From NCBI RefSeq assembly GCF_027942865.1, contig NC_134510.1, positions 23,863,209 through 23,927,208 on the forward strand: DNA of 64,000 nucleotides. The letters run 5' to 3'. The position numbers and the translations under genes are program-made. The notes beneath the pieces were generated by a model. The model ran no database searches, was not told the DNA's origin, and saw nothing but the letters and a program-made list of their open reading frames with translations. The first letter of the stretch is position 1, and each line of letters begins with the position of its first letter. This DNA is from Odontesthes bonariensis (Eukaryota; Chordata; Actinopteri; Atheriniformes; Atherinopsidae). Positions 53,775 through 64,000 of the stretch are shown here, one piece after another.

Positions 53775-56700
53775 ACACACATATTATTATTACTCTTGCT
53801 TTGCGGTTTACAAGGGCCGAGCTATGTGTTTATAACCTGAGACTGCCTTATGGAAGTCTAACCTTTCAACTAGACAGTAAAACTTATCTGTGAAGCACCT
53901 TTGAACTTAACAATAAAAGAAGACTAACAGTATAATGGAGACATGATACAGCATTTTTCAGAGGTGACATCTTCAATCCTGTAAAATGGAACAACTAAAA
54001 AGGTCCATGGGCAGATCTTTAACATCTGCTTTGCTTGAGGCTGTCATATGTTAACACACGCAAACAGATGTGCTCCTCTGGCCAGTAGTTTGTAGAATAG
54101 AGTTTCCTTTATTTATTTAAAACTATAAGTGTGCTGTTGTATCGGGAGACCACCACGGACTGCACACTGCAAGCCAAACGTGGCCCGGTCTCCAACCAGA
54201 GACACCAGAGGCAGGTCTCTTAAACAGCTTAAACAAACTGCTGACACTACATGTCTGTAGTTCCATAAACAGCACTATCAATCATAATTTCACTACATTT
54301 ATTATTACATTGTTTTCAAAATAATTCGTTCTCATTCAGGCCCCGTTTACACGATAGGAAGACGCAGATATTTTCCTGCGGTTTGGCCTCTCATTTACAC
54401 CAAAACCCCATTTTTAATCACAGAAAACGATTATTTCTAAAACCCCCGGCCAAAGTGGAGATTTCTGATAACGCCGGTTATGTGTTGCCGTGTCAACTGG
54501 GAGAAACGGCGTTTTAGGTTCTTAAACGTCACATTATGCGCCAGAAAATGCTTAACGTCATGCGAGCGCCTTATGTTTACAGTTTGTTTGGCTACTGATC
54601 AGGATTATCATGGATGATGTTAAAGTTCTACTAATTTTTACGTTTGTGCAAACGATTCTGGCCTTATTGCATTTGCCAGCCCAAACCTGCTCGCACAGTT
54701 CAAAATAGAGGAGCACCACTCTTCCGTGGCCGCTCCTGCGTCCAGTATGCACTGATGGTCTATATTTCCCTCTTAATGCCTTCAGTTTTGTTGTGATATT
54801 TGCTCGCGTTATCTCCTCCTTCACATGAGGAAAGTCCTCGATTCTGAGGATTTTGATTGGCTTGCATGGCTTTATTCCTTTCCCTACACTGCCGCCAATA
54901 GGTTTGGCATAGTTATTATGGCGCTTGACGGCGTATTTATGCGGGTTGATGTAAATGACAAGTTTTTTGAAAACGATGTTGTGTGCACGATGTTATTATT
55001 GAAAACGGAGGAGGGGAAATATTTGTTTCTCTAAATACCCGGCTATGTGTAAATGTGGCCTCAGGGGAAAGGGATTTACACTGAACACTTCATGAGGAGA
55101 GCCACAGCTGTGCAGCATCAACCGAACATCCTGCTGATTCAAGCAGCAGGTGCTCCAATTAGAGCAAAGTCCATCACATCATTACAGGCTTCAGGTTGTC
55201 GGCTGCATCAAAGCGGGTCTGCAGAGCGCCAGGGTACAGAGGCGCATGTTCAGTAATACAAACTGACAGCAGTCCAGCAGCAGGGAGATTAAAAAAAAAA
55301 AAGCGTGTTTTGGGTCAAATGTGTTGCATTCCTTACATGATCGATGATGCCGTACACTTTATGTGCAGCTCCACGCGCACTGGCAAAGGTCTGGATGTTC
55401 GGAGAGGTCTGTCCCACCGAAAAGACTCCGATAAGCACAACGAAGAACACCTTAAAACAAAAATATTTGGATTAGCTGCACCAAAAGGAAATTAAGCAGA
55501 AATGCAGCCACACGAGTCTACTCACGGTGAGCACAGATCCAATAGTGTACTCGTTGCTCAGGATGAGCGTACTGCCGTACCAGAAAGCCAGCGCATAGGA
55601 CAGGTAGATCATCAGGAAGGTGAAGCCCATGGCAATGTTAGCAGAAATTGCCTTCCTTATTCCCATCCTTTTAGCATCTTCCAAGTTCCTGTTATATCTG
55701 GGGTGCAGCATGCACACAGAGCATGAAAAAGGTCAAATATATTGTATGGCTTAAATTAGATTGCAAAGACAACAGAGCTGCAAAAAAATGTAGCTTTAGC
55801 ATCTGCACAGAACAATAATTACATTTTTTTTAAATGTCTTATTCAGTTACAGCCTTTTTCTTTCGATATCTGTATCACCTAATTGAACTGCAGAACATTA
55901 ATCCCCTCCCCAAAAAACCCGTCTTTGAAAATCTACTTTAAAATGGAACAGGGCTGTATTTCACCCACAGGGATAATGGCTGTTCTATTTCTGCTTACAA
56001 ACCTCTCTATCTCTTTATTTTGACCACTAAAAGCAAACACTGTCCTGATGGCAGAGAGCACCTCTTCTGCAACGGCACCAGCTTTAGCGTATGCACTCTG
56101 CTCTTTTGAAGTGAAGCTCGTCAGCACCTGTTTGAACAAGAAAAAAGGCATTCAGTCAGTGGCTAAATCTAATGAGGCTGAGTCCTTCTAACTTGCAAGG
56201 CAGCTCGATTCCAATGAGATCATGGCAACTAATGTGATTAGGGCAGAATCCATCTTGCCAGGCTCTAAGCTGTGTTTGTGGACAAAGACAACAGCGTCTT
56301 TGGATCAATCAGTGTCCTATCAGCTGGGTTTTAGATGTGTCGCGAGTCAACAATGGCTGTTCCTACTGAGGTCACTGTAGCTGCCTCTGAAGCTTCAGTT
56401 ATTCCGTATTGGAGATCATATTCTCTTGAAAAGGAAAACCAAAGGCTTTTCTCTGTGGGTAACACGTCTTCTCTTATCTGGCTTCACCAAGAATTTGATA
56501 TACCCAGATGCTTCCATTTTATTCATCCAACTGGTTAAAGATAGCTCATAATGGACAGCTGGTTTATCTAATCACAAGTTGTTTTTTAAAGGGAACTACC
56601 CTTTTGTGTTCCCAATGACAACTTTCCACGTTTTTCAGATCAGGAGTCCTTAAAATCAGAATCAAAACACCTGGATGGCAAGAGAACAAAGAGTTCCGCT

Positions 56701-58055
56701 TAGGGATCCAACGAACCTTACTGAAAAGTGCTGCTGAGATGCCCAGCGCAGGGCTCACAGCCAGGATGACGAGAGTGAGCTTCCAGCCTTTGGAGAAGCC
56801 GATGGCAAAGGATGCAATGAAGGTGCTGAAACTCTGGATCAACATCCCCACCTTGTCCCCAATGCCCTCTTGGATCTTATAGACGTCACTGCAAATATAA
56901 ATAACATGTCCACCAAAGATCCCCGGACGACCGCATTTGCAAATCACAAATAAAACAAGAAGCATTTTGTGAAAACTTTGCATCTAACCTCCAGATAAGA
57001 AATTATATTGTATGACAATATAATGATTCTTCCCTACTGAAGACTAAACGGAAAGTAATTTTTGGAGAAAAACGACACCCGCAGGCTAGTTTTACGGTAA
57101 ATGTTTGCATACACGTTTAGCAGGCTCAACACGACCTAATCAGCCAAAGACAACCTTTATGCGGCACTTTGTTTGTTACCCACTCTGTGAGACGCGTGTT
57201 AAGCTCTCCTGTTTCGTTGACATCAAACCAGCCGATGTCTTGCTGCATGATTCGGTGGAAAAACAAGGTGCGGATGCGCTTCACCTGCCGCCCAGCTGCC
57301 AGGGTCCAGAAGGACACCTGCAGGTAGGCTGCAACCAGCACGACGGCTCCCATGATGGAGTAGTAGATGGCAAAGCTGGGGGAAGAGAACTGACATGAGA
57401 AGCATGACTTTGCACTAGATTGGCTTGTTGTGGACATGTTTTCATCCAACGAGGCCAGCTGTTGCTGTTAAGTCTTACACAGTCATTTCCTCTTCTAACT
57501 TTCTGGTCACGTTTTGATATGACACATCTGAAAGCACAAAGGTTACAATGTGAAAACACTTTGTTTTAAAAAGGCACCTAACTCAAGGGATGAACCACTG
57601 ATGTGCATACACACAGGAGTAAACTCAGCAAAGAGTTACAGTTTGTTGGTAATATGAGAACATTGGAGGGGTGACGCAAGACTTTTGCAAAGTACTGTAA
57701 TATCAGAAAACTCACCTGGATCGGTGTCATTGGGTGGAACACTATTTATAAGGCTGTCTGTCATGTCTCCGAAGACAATACACATGAGAGGAAGCACTAC
57801 CCCATTAGCTACGGCCATCACTGTCCCAATGATAATCATCAGAATGTCCAAGCCGTCTGAAAACCTGAACTACACCCACAAAGAGAGGAAAGTGTGGAAT
57901 TAGAGCAGTCTGGACATCAGAGAGAAACTCCATGCACCTATTATCTTCTCACAACAGGGGACTGGTGGGGTTCAGCTGAACAACAGGAGGATGTGCCACA
58001 CTCCCATCCGATCTACCTGCTTCCCCTGTTACTGTACTTCACACACTCACCAAAA

Positions 58056-58102
<47 letters not shown>

Positions 58103-58927
58103 CACTGTTAGGCTTGTAAGATCAGACCTTCTGCAGTATAACAACACGACCACGACTGTTCACCAAGAAAATTGAGGACGTACTCTTTGAAACTTTTTTT
58201 TTCTTTTGGTTTCCTGTTTCCACACACACTCATACAACAGAAAACTATAAATAACCTCCTTTGATGAGCATTATTACGGTGCACAAACACCTAATTCGGA
58301 CAGGAATGAATCACAGTGTGACGGCTGAGCTTACCACAGCGAGGGGGCCGACCATGGGCTCCTTCGGCTCCTTTTCTTTCTTCTTCTTGTCTTTCTTTTT
58401 GTCATCCTCACTGCCTCTGGAGGAGTTATGTACAAAAACGATGATGGAAAAAAAACGATGATGAAACGGCTGTGTTAAAGCACTCGCAAGACATTAAGCA
58501 AAGCATTGGTCAAAATGCTACTTCAGTAAAGCTCTGAGTATCAATTTAATGTACCAAAAGACAAATTACTCATTACTCCTCAGGCAGGATGGTCCACGTC
58601 AGGATTATGTGTGTTATATCACTGCGTTATAGTCAAATAAGTGTAGACAATCTTAATAGTGCATGTTTAATAAGTTTACGGAAGGATATACAGTTAGAAA
58701 TAAAGTTTTACCAAACAAATACATCCAAATTCATATTTTTAGTCACATTTTGTAACATGTATTAGTGAAGTAACAGGTGACATGAGTTGTACAGTGAATT
58801 AAAAAAAAGAGCAAGAAACACCTCTGAAATGTAGTGGAGTGTACTAATTTGTGGGCTTTTACCTTAGATTTCCATTCTGTTCCTGTTTGTCTGCGGACAG
58901 TTTTTCCATCTCCCTCTTATCCCCCAT
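40607..58927 (-). CDS. abcb4: P-glycoprotein-type ABC transporter (ABCB1/ABCB4)
   Basis: This is a full ABC exporter of the plasma membrane (ABCB1 exports many drugs, ABCB4 phosphatidylcholine; sequence alone does not decide which). There are 27 coding exons: 58927-58863, 58416-58335, 57869-57716, 57527-57479, 57375-57184, 56888-56717, 56127-56003, 55697-55526, 55450-55337, 53537-53427, 53330-53205, 51713-51510, 51419-51249, 51168-51007, 50901-50713, 48410-48264, 48127-48023, 47389-47312, 46079-45996, 45860-45657, 45574-45474, 45387-45247, 44393-44237, 44126-43929, 43194-42988, 41119-40973 and 40813-40607. All phases fit, giving 1287 aa. Order: lysine-rich N-terminus, TMD1 with sequons N96/N106, NBD1 (Walker [10 protein letters not shown]; signature [22 protein letters not shown]), an acidic/phosphorylatable linker (634-696), TMD2, then NBD2 ([20 protein letters not shown]). 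The crot neighbour supports the ABCB1/4 locus rather than ABCB5. Confidence 0.93.
41608..42239. mobile_element. 624-bp TTAA-flanked non-autonomous transposon
   Basis: The element 41612-42235 begins AGGGACACTGTGTAAT and ends ATTACAGAGTGTCCCT, a 16-bp terminal inverted repeat with one mismatch. TTAA lies directly at both ends (41608-41611, 42236-42239), the target duplication of piggyBac-like and some other superfamilies. The 135-residue frame inside shows no transposase features. It lies in an intron between the last NBD2 exons of the transporter gene. Confidence 0.75.
41757..41810. repeat. 38-bp palindrome flanked by an 8-bp direct repeat
   Basis: GAGCGGGC at 41757-41764 and 41803-41810 flanks a 38-base unit whose 14-bp arms (CATAGATATGTATA, 41765-41778; TATACATATCTATG, 41789-41802) are exact reverse complements around 10 bases. 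It is nested inside the TTAA-flanked element. Confidence 0.8.
48640..50427 (+). mobile_element. 5'-truncated L2/CR1-like LINE, interrupted
   Basis: The + strand encodes the end of a LINE reverse transcriptase. A piece before 48789 reads [20 protein letters not shown], out of frame by a stop. Then 217 codons (48789-49442) carry [44 protein letters not shown] and LKTHLF. The 3' end reads AAGTCGCTTTGG…AAGCGTCTGC followed by GTAATGTAATGTAATGTAA (to 50427). It is broken by a 600-bp insertion at 49786-50385. It lies antisense in the intron next to the linker exon of the transporter gene and cannot be active. Confidence 0.85.
49782..50389. mobile_element. 600-bp TTAA-flanked element nested in a LINE tail
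   Basis: The element 49786-50385 starts AGCTGCAGTCTGCA and ends TGCAGACTGCAGCT (perfect 14-bp inverted ends), with TTAA at 49782-49785 and 50386-50389. Removing it and one TTAA restores a continuous LINE tail (CGCTTTGGTTAAAAGCGTCT). It has no transposase; its ends differ from those of the element at 41612-42235, so it is a separate family. Confidence 0.85.
50875..50894. repeat. abcb4: (CTC)n coding microsatellite (poly-Glu)
   Basis: On the - strand this encodes the run of seven Glu after KVD at the start of the transporter linker. Confidence 0.8.
51855..52868 (+). mobile_element. 5'-truncated L2-type LINE
   Basis: The + strand encodes the C-terminal part of a reverse transcriptase, with the catalytic YADDTQIY motif near 51870-51895. 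It continues [49 protein letters not shown] and [15 protein letters not shown] frameshift/stop near 52447 is followed by [13 protein letters not shown]-like and SRLKTHL sequence in another frame. The 3' end is the L2 type, CTGTAAAGCACTTTGAATTG … AAACTTGCCTTGCCTTGCC. The 5' border is uncertain. It is antisense in a transporter intron. Confidence 0.85.
53731..53781. repeat. compound (CT)n(AC)n microsatellite
   Basis: About 16 CT units (53731-53762) are followed by about 9 AC units (to 53781), in a transporter intron. Confidence 0.95.
54338..55061. mobile_element. ~720-bp terminal-inverted-repeat element (putative)
   Basis: The left end AGGCCCCGTTTACACGATA pairs with the right end TATGTGTAAATGTGGCCT (imperfect, about 15 of 19). 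The inside is rich in words such as GTTTACAC and AAAACGG and shows no transposase. CAG occurs at both borders, but no firm target duplication can be called. It lies in a transporter intron. Its style resembles the element at 29797-30177. Confidence 0.55.
58057..58100. repeat. (CA)n microsatellite
   Basis: About 21 AC units lie in the intron upstream of the TM1 exon of the transporter. Confidence 0.95.
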
Positions 58928-59560
58928 GTCTGTTTCCTGTCGGAGGAGGAAGAGTCTGTTTACATTTTATTAAGAATCTAAACAACCCGACATCAGCACT
59001 TCTTACATGACTGGATTGCTCTCAAAATAGTATAACTGAATCTTTAGTAAATCCAACTAAGAGCTCGGTGAGGTTCTCTTCCAAGCTTAGACGACACAGG
59101 AGAGAGTGCTTATATGCCTGATGGCTGTGTACTTGTCTTGTCTTTTATTTTACAATTTATTATAATTATTTTTTTTATTTTTTTTTACTATGTATTTATA
59201 TTGTGATATGGACCATGCACTTGTGTCTGATATAAATAAAGAATTGAGAATTGAATTGAAAAACCTCAAAAGAAACGGCAAAGACGAGTAGAGGAGTCAA
59301 CGCTGCGGAACTCACTTTGAGCTTAAACTTAAAATAATAGCATCAAATATGAATGTTGTGGAAATAAAAAAAACAAAAAACAACCAAGGCTTCACTTTTA
59401 AAATATAGTCACACAGATTAGAGACGACACCTCGATAGACCTACCGACCCCGTGCCCTTCTGCCGCAGTCCTTCTCTGCTCTGTCCCGTCTCTGTTCATT
59501 TCAATAAATGATCACACATCCCTACAATAAAATGCGTCCCTCCCTCCTCCCCCTCTTATC
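58928..59560 (-). promoter_or_regulatory. abcb4: transporter 5'UTR exon, intron and likely promoter
   Basis: The ATG exon is preceded by an acceptor (GGAAACAG, a few bases upstream of the ATG). A likely non-coding first exon ends at a donor GGGTCG|GTAGGT (exon end 59445, - strand). Its G/C-rich sequence (ACAGAGACGGGACAGAGCAG) fits a 5'UTR. The start of transcription near 59500-59560 is a guess. Confidence 0.4.
59121..59260 (+). repeat. possible LINE 3'-tail relic in the 5'UTR intron
   Basis: An A/T-rich stretch ends TAAATAAAGAATTGAGAATTGAATTGAA, the simple-repeat tail style of fish non-LTR elements. The body is not recognisable. Confidence 0.35.
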
Positions 59561-60578
59561 GCTTGTTCCTCCCCCCACACGTGTCTCAATGTCTTCAGCT
59601 CTCGCTTGGGACAATCGCCTGGTGGAAATTAAACAACCGCTGTTTCTACCGGGATGTCACTCGCAGACTTAAACATTTTCGCCACATTACCTCTGGTCAG
59701 AGAGCCTCGTGTTTGACCAGCGAGGCTTCATGGGAAATAATTGATTATATGAGAGTCAACAGCGGACAGGGGCGCGGATTACAGCTCCAGGAGCTTAATT
59801 TCGTTTCATATGCCCCCCCGAACCCTGCCAGCTGTGATGAGCTCTTGTAAACATTTGCTGTAGATTAACAAAATTATAACAATAAGACAAAATGTAACTA
59901 TATTGAGGAACAAAATGAACAATTATATACAATCGAAATTTCTATGCAACAACAGAAGCATACACACATACCTCATATAGGGAACAGGTAACTAGAACTA
60001 GGAATACAGGGAATATTTCTCCAAGTGGGAAGAGTTGAATAATTTAAAAGAGAGCAGCACGGTATCTTGTTTCACCTGGTCTTCATGCAGCCTTGAGTTT
60101 GGGATTAGTTTTAAGGTGGAAAAACAAATTATGGGGCCTCCAAGCTTAAACCAGATGTCGTGGCAGGATGTTGTGGTGGCCATGCCAGAAATGTGTCGTC
60201 TTTTAATTTGGAATAATTCTCCATCGGTGTTACCATCAAACCGTCTCAAAGCTCCACTGTGGGAATCCCACCTGCTGATACCATCCATTCATCTCCAAAT
60301 GTAGATTTCCATTAGTACACTGCCCATTCCTCGTGTTTCTTAACCTCACTTCTCTCCTCACCACCAGTCTCCCTTAATTCAATTCAAATAACTTAGATTT
60401 GATTCACATAGCCACAAAACAGAGGAGGTACTTCACACATTTATCAATAAAGACAGGTGTGCATGAGAGTCACTTCCTATCCAAGATGGCCTCTGATTTG
60501 AGGGAATTGTTTGCCTGATGAAGGTCTAGTACCAAAACATTGCCATTGAAAGTGTTTTCTCCAAGTCAGAACGGTGTT

Positions 60579-60702
<124 letters not shown>

Positions 60703-61597
60703 GTTTTTATATATATATATATATATATTTAGATTGATAGATTGATGTTTAGACTGCAAAATCCCAATGAGGCACAATGCTTATCACTCTTCTTTTTTCC
60801 TTATCATGTAATACTGCAATTACAGGAGGTTGTTACCATAGTGGGAGTCAAAGGTTCTGTCATTGGGAATAAGTCATCAACACGACTCCAGCTTCATATG
60901 AGGTTGGGATGATCGTCTATAAGTCAATACATTCCTTCTTTGGACTTTTCAAGGTCTTAACATTGAGATTATCTATTTAACAATCAAATATCACCAGTCA
61001 ATCAATTTTAACCTCCTGTTTAACATTGTCTGACTCACTGAAAAGGAGCCATAAAGGCAAATATTTTGCGGAATGCCATCATAAATACTGAAGAGAGGAA
61101 ATCATATACGATCGACGTGGTGAACAAAGACAATCTAGTTTTGAATCATGCTCATTTTCTCAAAGGGGAGGAGGGTGAATTCATCAGTGTGAGTCATAAT
61201 GTCAGTGACACACAGGTCATCACATTCACAACAGTGTAAAATTCTACTTGTTGAAAAGCTTTGCCGTTACAGCTTGAGAAATGTCAGAGCTGTGGTTTTC
61301 TCAGTGCTCTGATTCAAGTGCAAGACCTGCCTGCACAGAGGTAAAAGGGTTATGAAACTAAAACCACAGCAGCTTTACTAAAACACGGGAATAGAAGATG
61401 CTGCTATTCTAGTTTTATTTCCTTGTTTTTGATACGTGATATTAAAATTTCTCATAGAGCTCCAAACCAAAACTGACATTAACATATATTAATATGAAAC
61501 TTATGCGTCCCCAAAAAATTCTCTTTCATATCTGACGGTTATTTACATCCTTCCGTTGGGAAACATTTAATCTATGTAACAAATCCCTCCAAAAGTA

Positions 61598-62074
61598 CTG
61601 CTGACCTAGCCTGGCTGACGCGTCCACATCTCGATGAGATGGTGGTCTGGGAACTAGGTGTGCATTTTCTCGTATTTGAGGCGTGGTTTACGAATGCCTA
61701 GAGCCGTTTATTGGGCGCTACGAATGTCTATCAAATGGCGTCTGGTTCTTCCCATGCTGCTTTGCTCGCGATTCATAGCCAATTGTATCACTTATACCAG
61801 ATGACGTATGTAGAGCGACAGAAATTCGACGAGGAAGAAGAAGAAAAAAAAGTAAAATTAAAGTTGTGTCCGCTGCCATGTTGGATAAAAACTCTGCAAG
61901 CTTCGGTGTCGCGCATAGACGTCGTCATCGTCTTGCTGCCCCCCCCCCCCCCCCCGTTCTGTGATTGGTTCCCTAACTCTGGCAAAAATAAGGGCGGTGG
62001 TTTCCAGGCTGCCTTTGCAGTGTGAACGAAATCGCGCGCAAAGCAGCATGGGAATTCGCAGGCTACTGCTGACC
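61598..62074. mobile_element. 459-bp element, TAGCCTGG ends, 9-bp target duplication
   Basis: The element 61607-62065 starts TAGCCTGGCTGACGC and ends CGCAGGCTA. It is flanked by identical CTGCTGACC at 61598-61606 and 62066-62074. An inner segment (61751-61773) is the reverse complement, with one mismatch, of 62030-62052 near the right end. It has a C run at about 61940-61956 and no transposase. Its start matches the inverted right end of the 79-bp element at 31460-31538. Confidence 0.8.
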
Positions 62075-62599
62075 CTTAATCCAGTCCCTTTAAAGCCACT
62101 TATTGATATATATTAGCATTTTACATCTAGTGTTTTAATTGAAGAATTCCAAAAACCAAGGAGTAAAAAAAGCCTCTGTATGCCATCACTGTGAGCTTGC
62201 TGGGACAGCCTTATGATATTTCTGTGCTGGTTAAGCACAAAAAGATACACATGTTAATTATTCATCTCCTCGGGTGTTAGGTGTATTTTGTTGCACAAGG
62301 TTGTACAGAATGAGATCATAGAGGTATAATACTTCACTCTTTTGTGTCGTAAAGCAGTGTTCCTCATGTCCTGTCCTCTGGAGCCACTGCCACTTTATGG
62401 ATGTTTGCCTGGTTCAACACAACTCGGTCATACGAACAGGTCATTAACAATCGAATCGGGTGAAATATCTAAAACACGAGGCCCAGGTTTTGAGAAACAC
62501 TGCCGTAAAGCTTCTTCATATGAGATAGGAAGAGGCATTAAAATGTGTCTGTGAAACAAACGATCAATATACACTTTATCCTGTTGAGAGAATAGACTT

Positions 62600-62680
62600 T
62601 CAGGGTACATAACTGGCGACCCATCAGGGTGTACCCTGAATTGGAGTAAACGGGTATAGAAAAAGAATGGATGGGTGCAT
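62600..62680 (+). repeat. decayed teleost LINE/SINE 3' tail
   Basis: ACTGGCGACCCATCAGGGTG then TACCCTG…GGTATAGAAAAAGAATGGATGG resembles the widespread fish repeat end with the words GGCGACCTGTCCAGGGTGTA and GAAAATGGATGG. Only the tail is recognisable. Confidence 0.5.
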
Positions 62681-63276
62681 CTACTTTTCTTGAGGCTCAG
62701 TTGGTTGATAATCAAGGATGTGAGTTTCATAGTAGACTGGTTTTGGTAAAAGAGAATGGTATTTACTCTATTTCCCAGATAATGCATATGTTGGCCTAAT
62801 TTGGCTCTTATACCTCAGTCAAAAGTATTGGCAAGTTGTGGGCCATAGATAGCCTAAAAGTCGTAATCTGGGCCAAACTAAAACTTTGTTTTCATATATC
62901 ACAGACTAGCAACGCGAATGTGACAGGAAATGCATCATAATTAGTAATATCAATATCTATCTAAAATCCACCAAAAGAACCAAGAGGAAATTCAAATCAG
63001 CAGTAGATGAAATGCGTGGAAGCATAATGCTTTAAAATGACAGCTGTAATGTTGCATTTCAGATCAGGTCTCAAAGATACTGTGTTTAAAAAAAAAATCC
63101 ATTAAAATCCAGCATTAAAATCTAAAGCTTTGTGGATTCAAGACGTGCGAAAAGTGAAGCATAAGAAATTATTATACTGGCGGTCGTGTGACAGCGTTTC
63201 ACGTGACCACAGCATTTATTAACTGTCATAGTTCAATCATGGTTGGTGTTCGATGAGATCTGCGGGAGGAGCTGTG

Positions 63277-63310
63277 ATTGGTTGTGACGTTGTTAGGCAA
63301 CCGCTGACGT
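63277..63310. promoter_or_regulatory. CCAAT / CRE-half / RFX X-box / CRE-half cluster
   Basis: Within 34 bases there are an inverted CCAAT box (ATTGG, 63277-63281), TGACGT (63285-63290), an X-box-like inverted repeat GTTGTTAGGCAACC (63289-63302) and a second TGACGT (63305-63310). The surrounding 150 bases are CpG-rich compared with the flank. This looks like a promoter, but I could not assign a gene in either direction. Confidence 0.45.
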
Positions 63311-64000
63311 GCCTGAGAGCGCGTTTGGCTGTGAGTCACGCGAAGGATACTGCGGTGAAGGTGTTGGACAGTCAACAGCAGCAAAGAAGTGCATTCACAG
63401 CTTTTTATCTCAAACAACTGGTGAACAGCTGTTCCACATACCAGAACCCGAACCAGAACCAGAAGTTTTGACCCTAAATGTGACGTCTAAACTTGGATGG
63501 CTTCTTCACTGAGTGGGTCGGTAACTTCCTTAATATAGCAGCGGTTTGCATTTTAATAACAGTTGATTTGGGGTCTCTGTAATCTAAAAAAAAAAAAAAA
63601 GAAAGAAGCCAACAATAAGTCAGCCTGTAAAAACACTGCATTACTTTGCCAAAAACTAAAGTAAGTGGTTCCCCTTTTCGGCCTCTGACCCCCTCGGTGC
63701 TTTGCTGGCAGTCGGGCAACATGAGTCAAATCCTGGATGGCTACACCGTTAAAACATCCATAGAAATCACACCAACTGGTCTGTCTCTTTCTCCGACCCG
63801 TGATCATGCATGTCTCAGTGGCTGCACCAGCAGATAAACCCAACTCTTAATTTCTCCCATCCCCGGATCCATTTCAAATGTCAAGTACAGCCCCCCCTTT
63901 GTCATATTTTAGATGCCTGTAAGTTATTTTTACACTACTACAGTGAGCAGACACGTTTTCCCCCCCATAGAAAAAAAGTCCACATATTAAACTTGGAGCA
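63311..64000. other. end of window, gene content unclear
   Basis: A frame of 72 codons from 63253 crosses the cluster, but it has no recognisable domain. A run of 15 A is at about 63586-63600. A 5' exon of a neighbouring gene could start here; this cannot be decided from the window. Confidence 0.3.

Noticed and set aside
62082-62100. GTCCCTTTAAAG as the right end of a third TTAA element
   Set aside because: No matching left end with TTAA was found upstream.
63277-63310. MHC class II-type S-X-Y promoter module
   Set aside because: X-like and CCAAT elements are present, but the spacing is too short and the CCAAT orientation is wrong for the class II arrangement.

Overview
This 64 kb window is vertebrate nuclear DNA from a ray-finned (teleost, probably percomorph-type) fish. 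The genes are split into short exons with GT-AG introns and are orthologous to human genes. The introns and spacers hold fish-type L2 LINE tails (…TAAACTTGCCTTGCC; …GTAATGTAATGTAA), TTAA-flanked miniature transposons and long microsatellites. The species cannot be named from the sequence alone.

Layout: (1) 1-15136, fam171a1 on the + strand, 5'-incomplete because the signal-peptide exon lies upstream of the window, followed by a 2.3 kb 3'UTR. (2) 16068-23300, nmt2 on the + strand, complete (12 coding exons, 491 aa) with a long 3'UTR. (3) 25078-25914, rpp38 on the - strand, one coding exon, convergent with nmt2. (4) 27593-28708, acbd7 on the + strand, 4 exons, 88 aa, divergent from rpp38. (5) 31056-38301, crot on the + strand, 16 coding exons, 612 aa, ending in a peroxisomal targeting tripeptide. 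(6) 58927-40607, a full-length ABCB1/ABCB4-type P-glycoprotein on the - strand, 27 coding exons, 1287 aa, tail-to-tail with crot. (7) 59.5-64 kb, the 5' flank of the transporter gene, made of repeats plus a promoter-like RFX/CRE/CCAAT cluster near 63.3 kb whose gene I could not identify.

The order fam171a1-nmt2-rpp38-acbd7 matches human 10p13, and crot-abcb matches human 7q21. The window therefore joins two blocks that are separate in human, with the junction between acbd7 and crot. Three genes handle fatty acyl-CoA: nmt2 uses myristoyl-CoA, acbd7 binds acyl-CoA, and crot moves acyl groups from CoA to carnitine. Nothing in the sequence shows that they are co-regulated.

The transporter gene carries most of the transposon load: two L2 fragments, two TTAA-flanked elements and one longer terminal-inverted-repeat element, all intronic. 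The least ordinary signals are the mobile-element structures with exact target-site duplications (a TTAA element nested in a LINE tail, and a TAGCCTGG-ended family with 9-bp duplications), three perfect hairpins, and a 22-bp inverted repeat carrying two CCAAT boxes just upstream of acbd7. I found no CRISPR, prokaryotic, viral or toxin genes, and no strong case for an unknown multi-gene system. Exon boundaries were assigned by eye from splice sites, reading phase and remembered family sequences.
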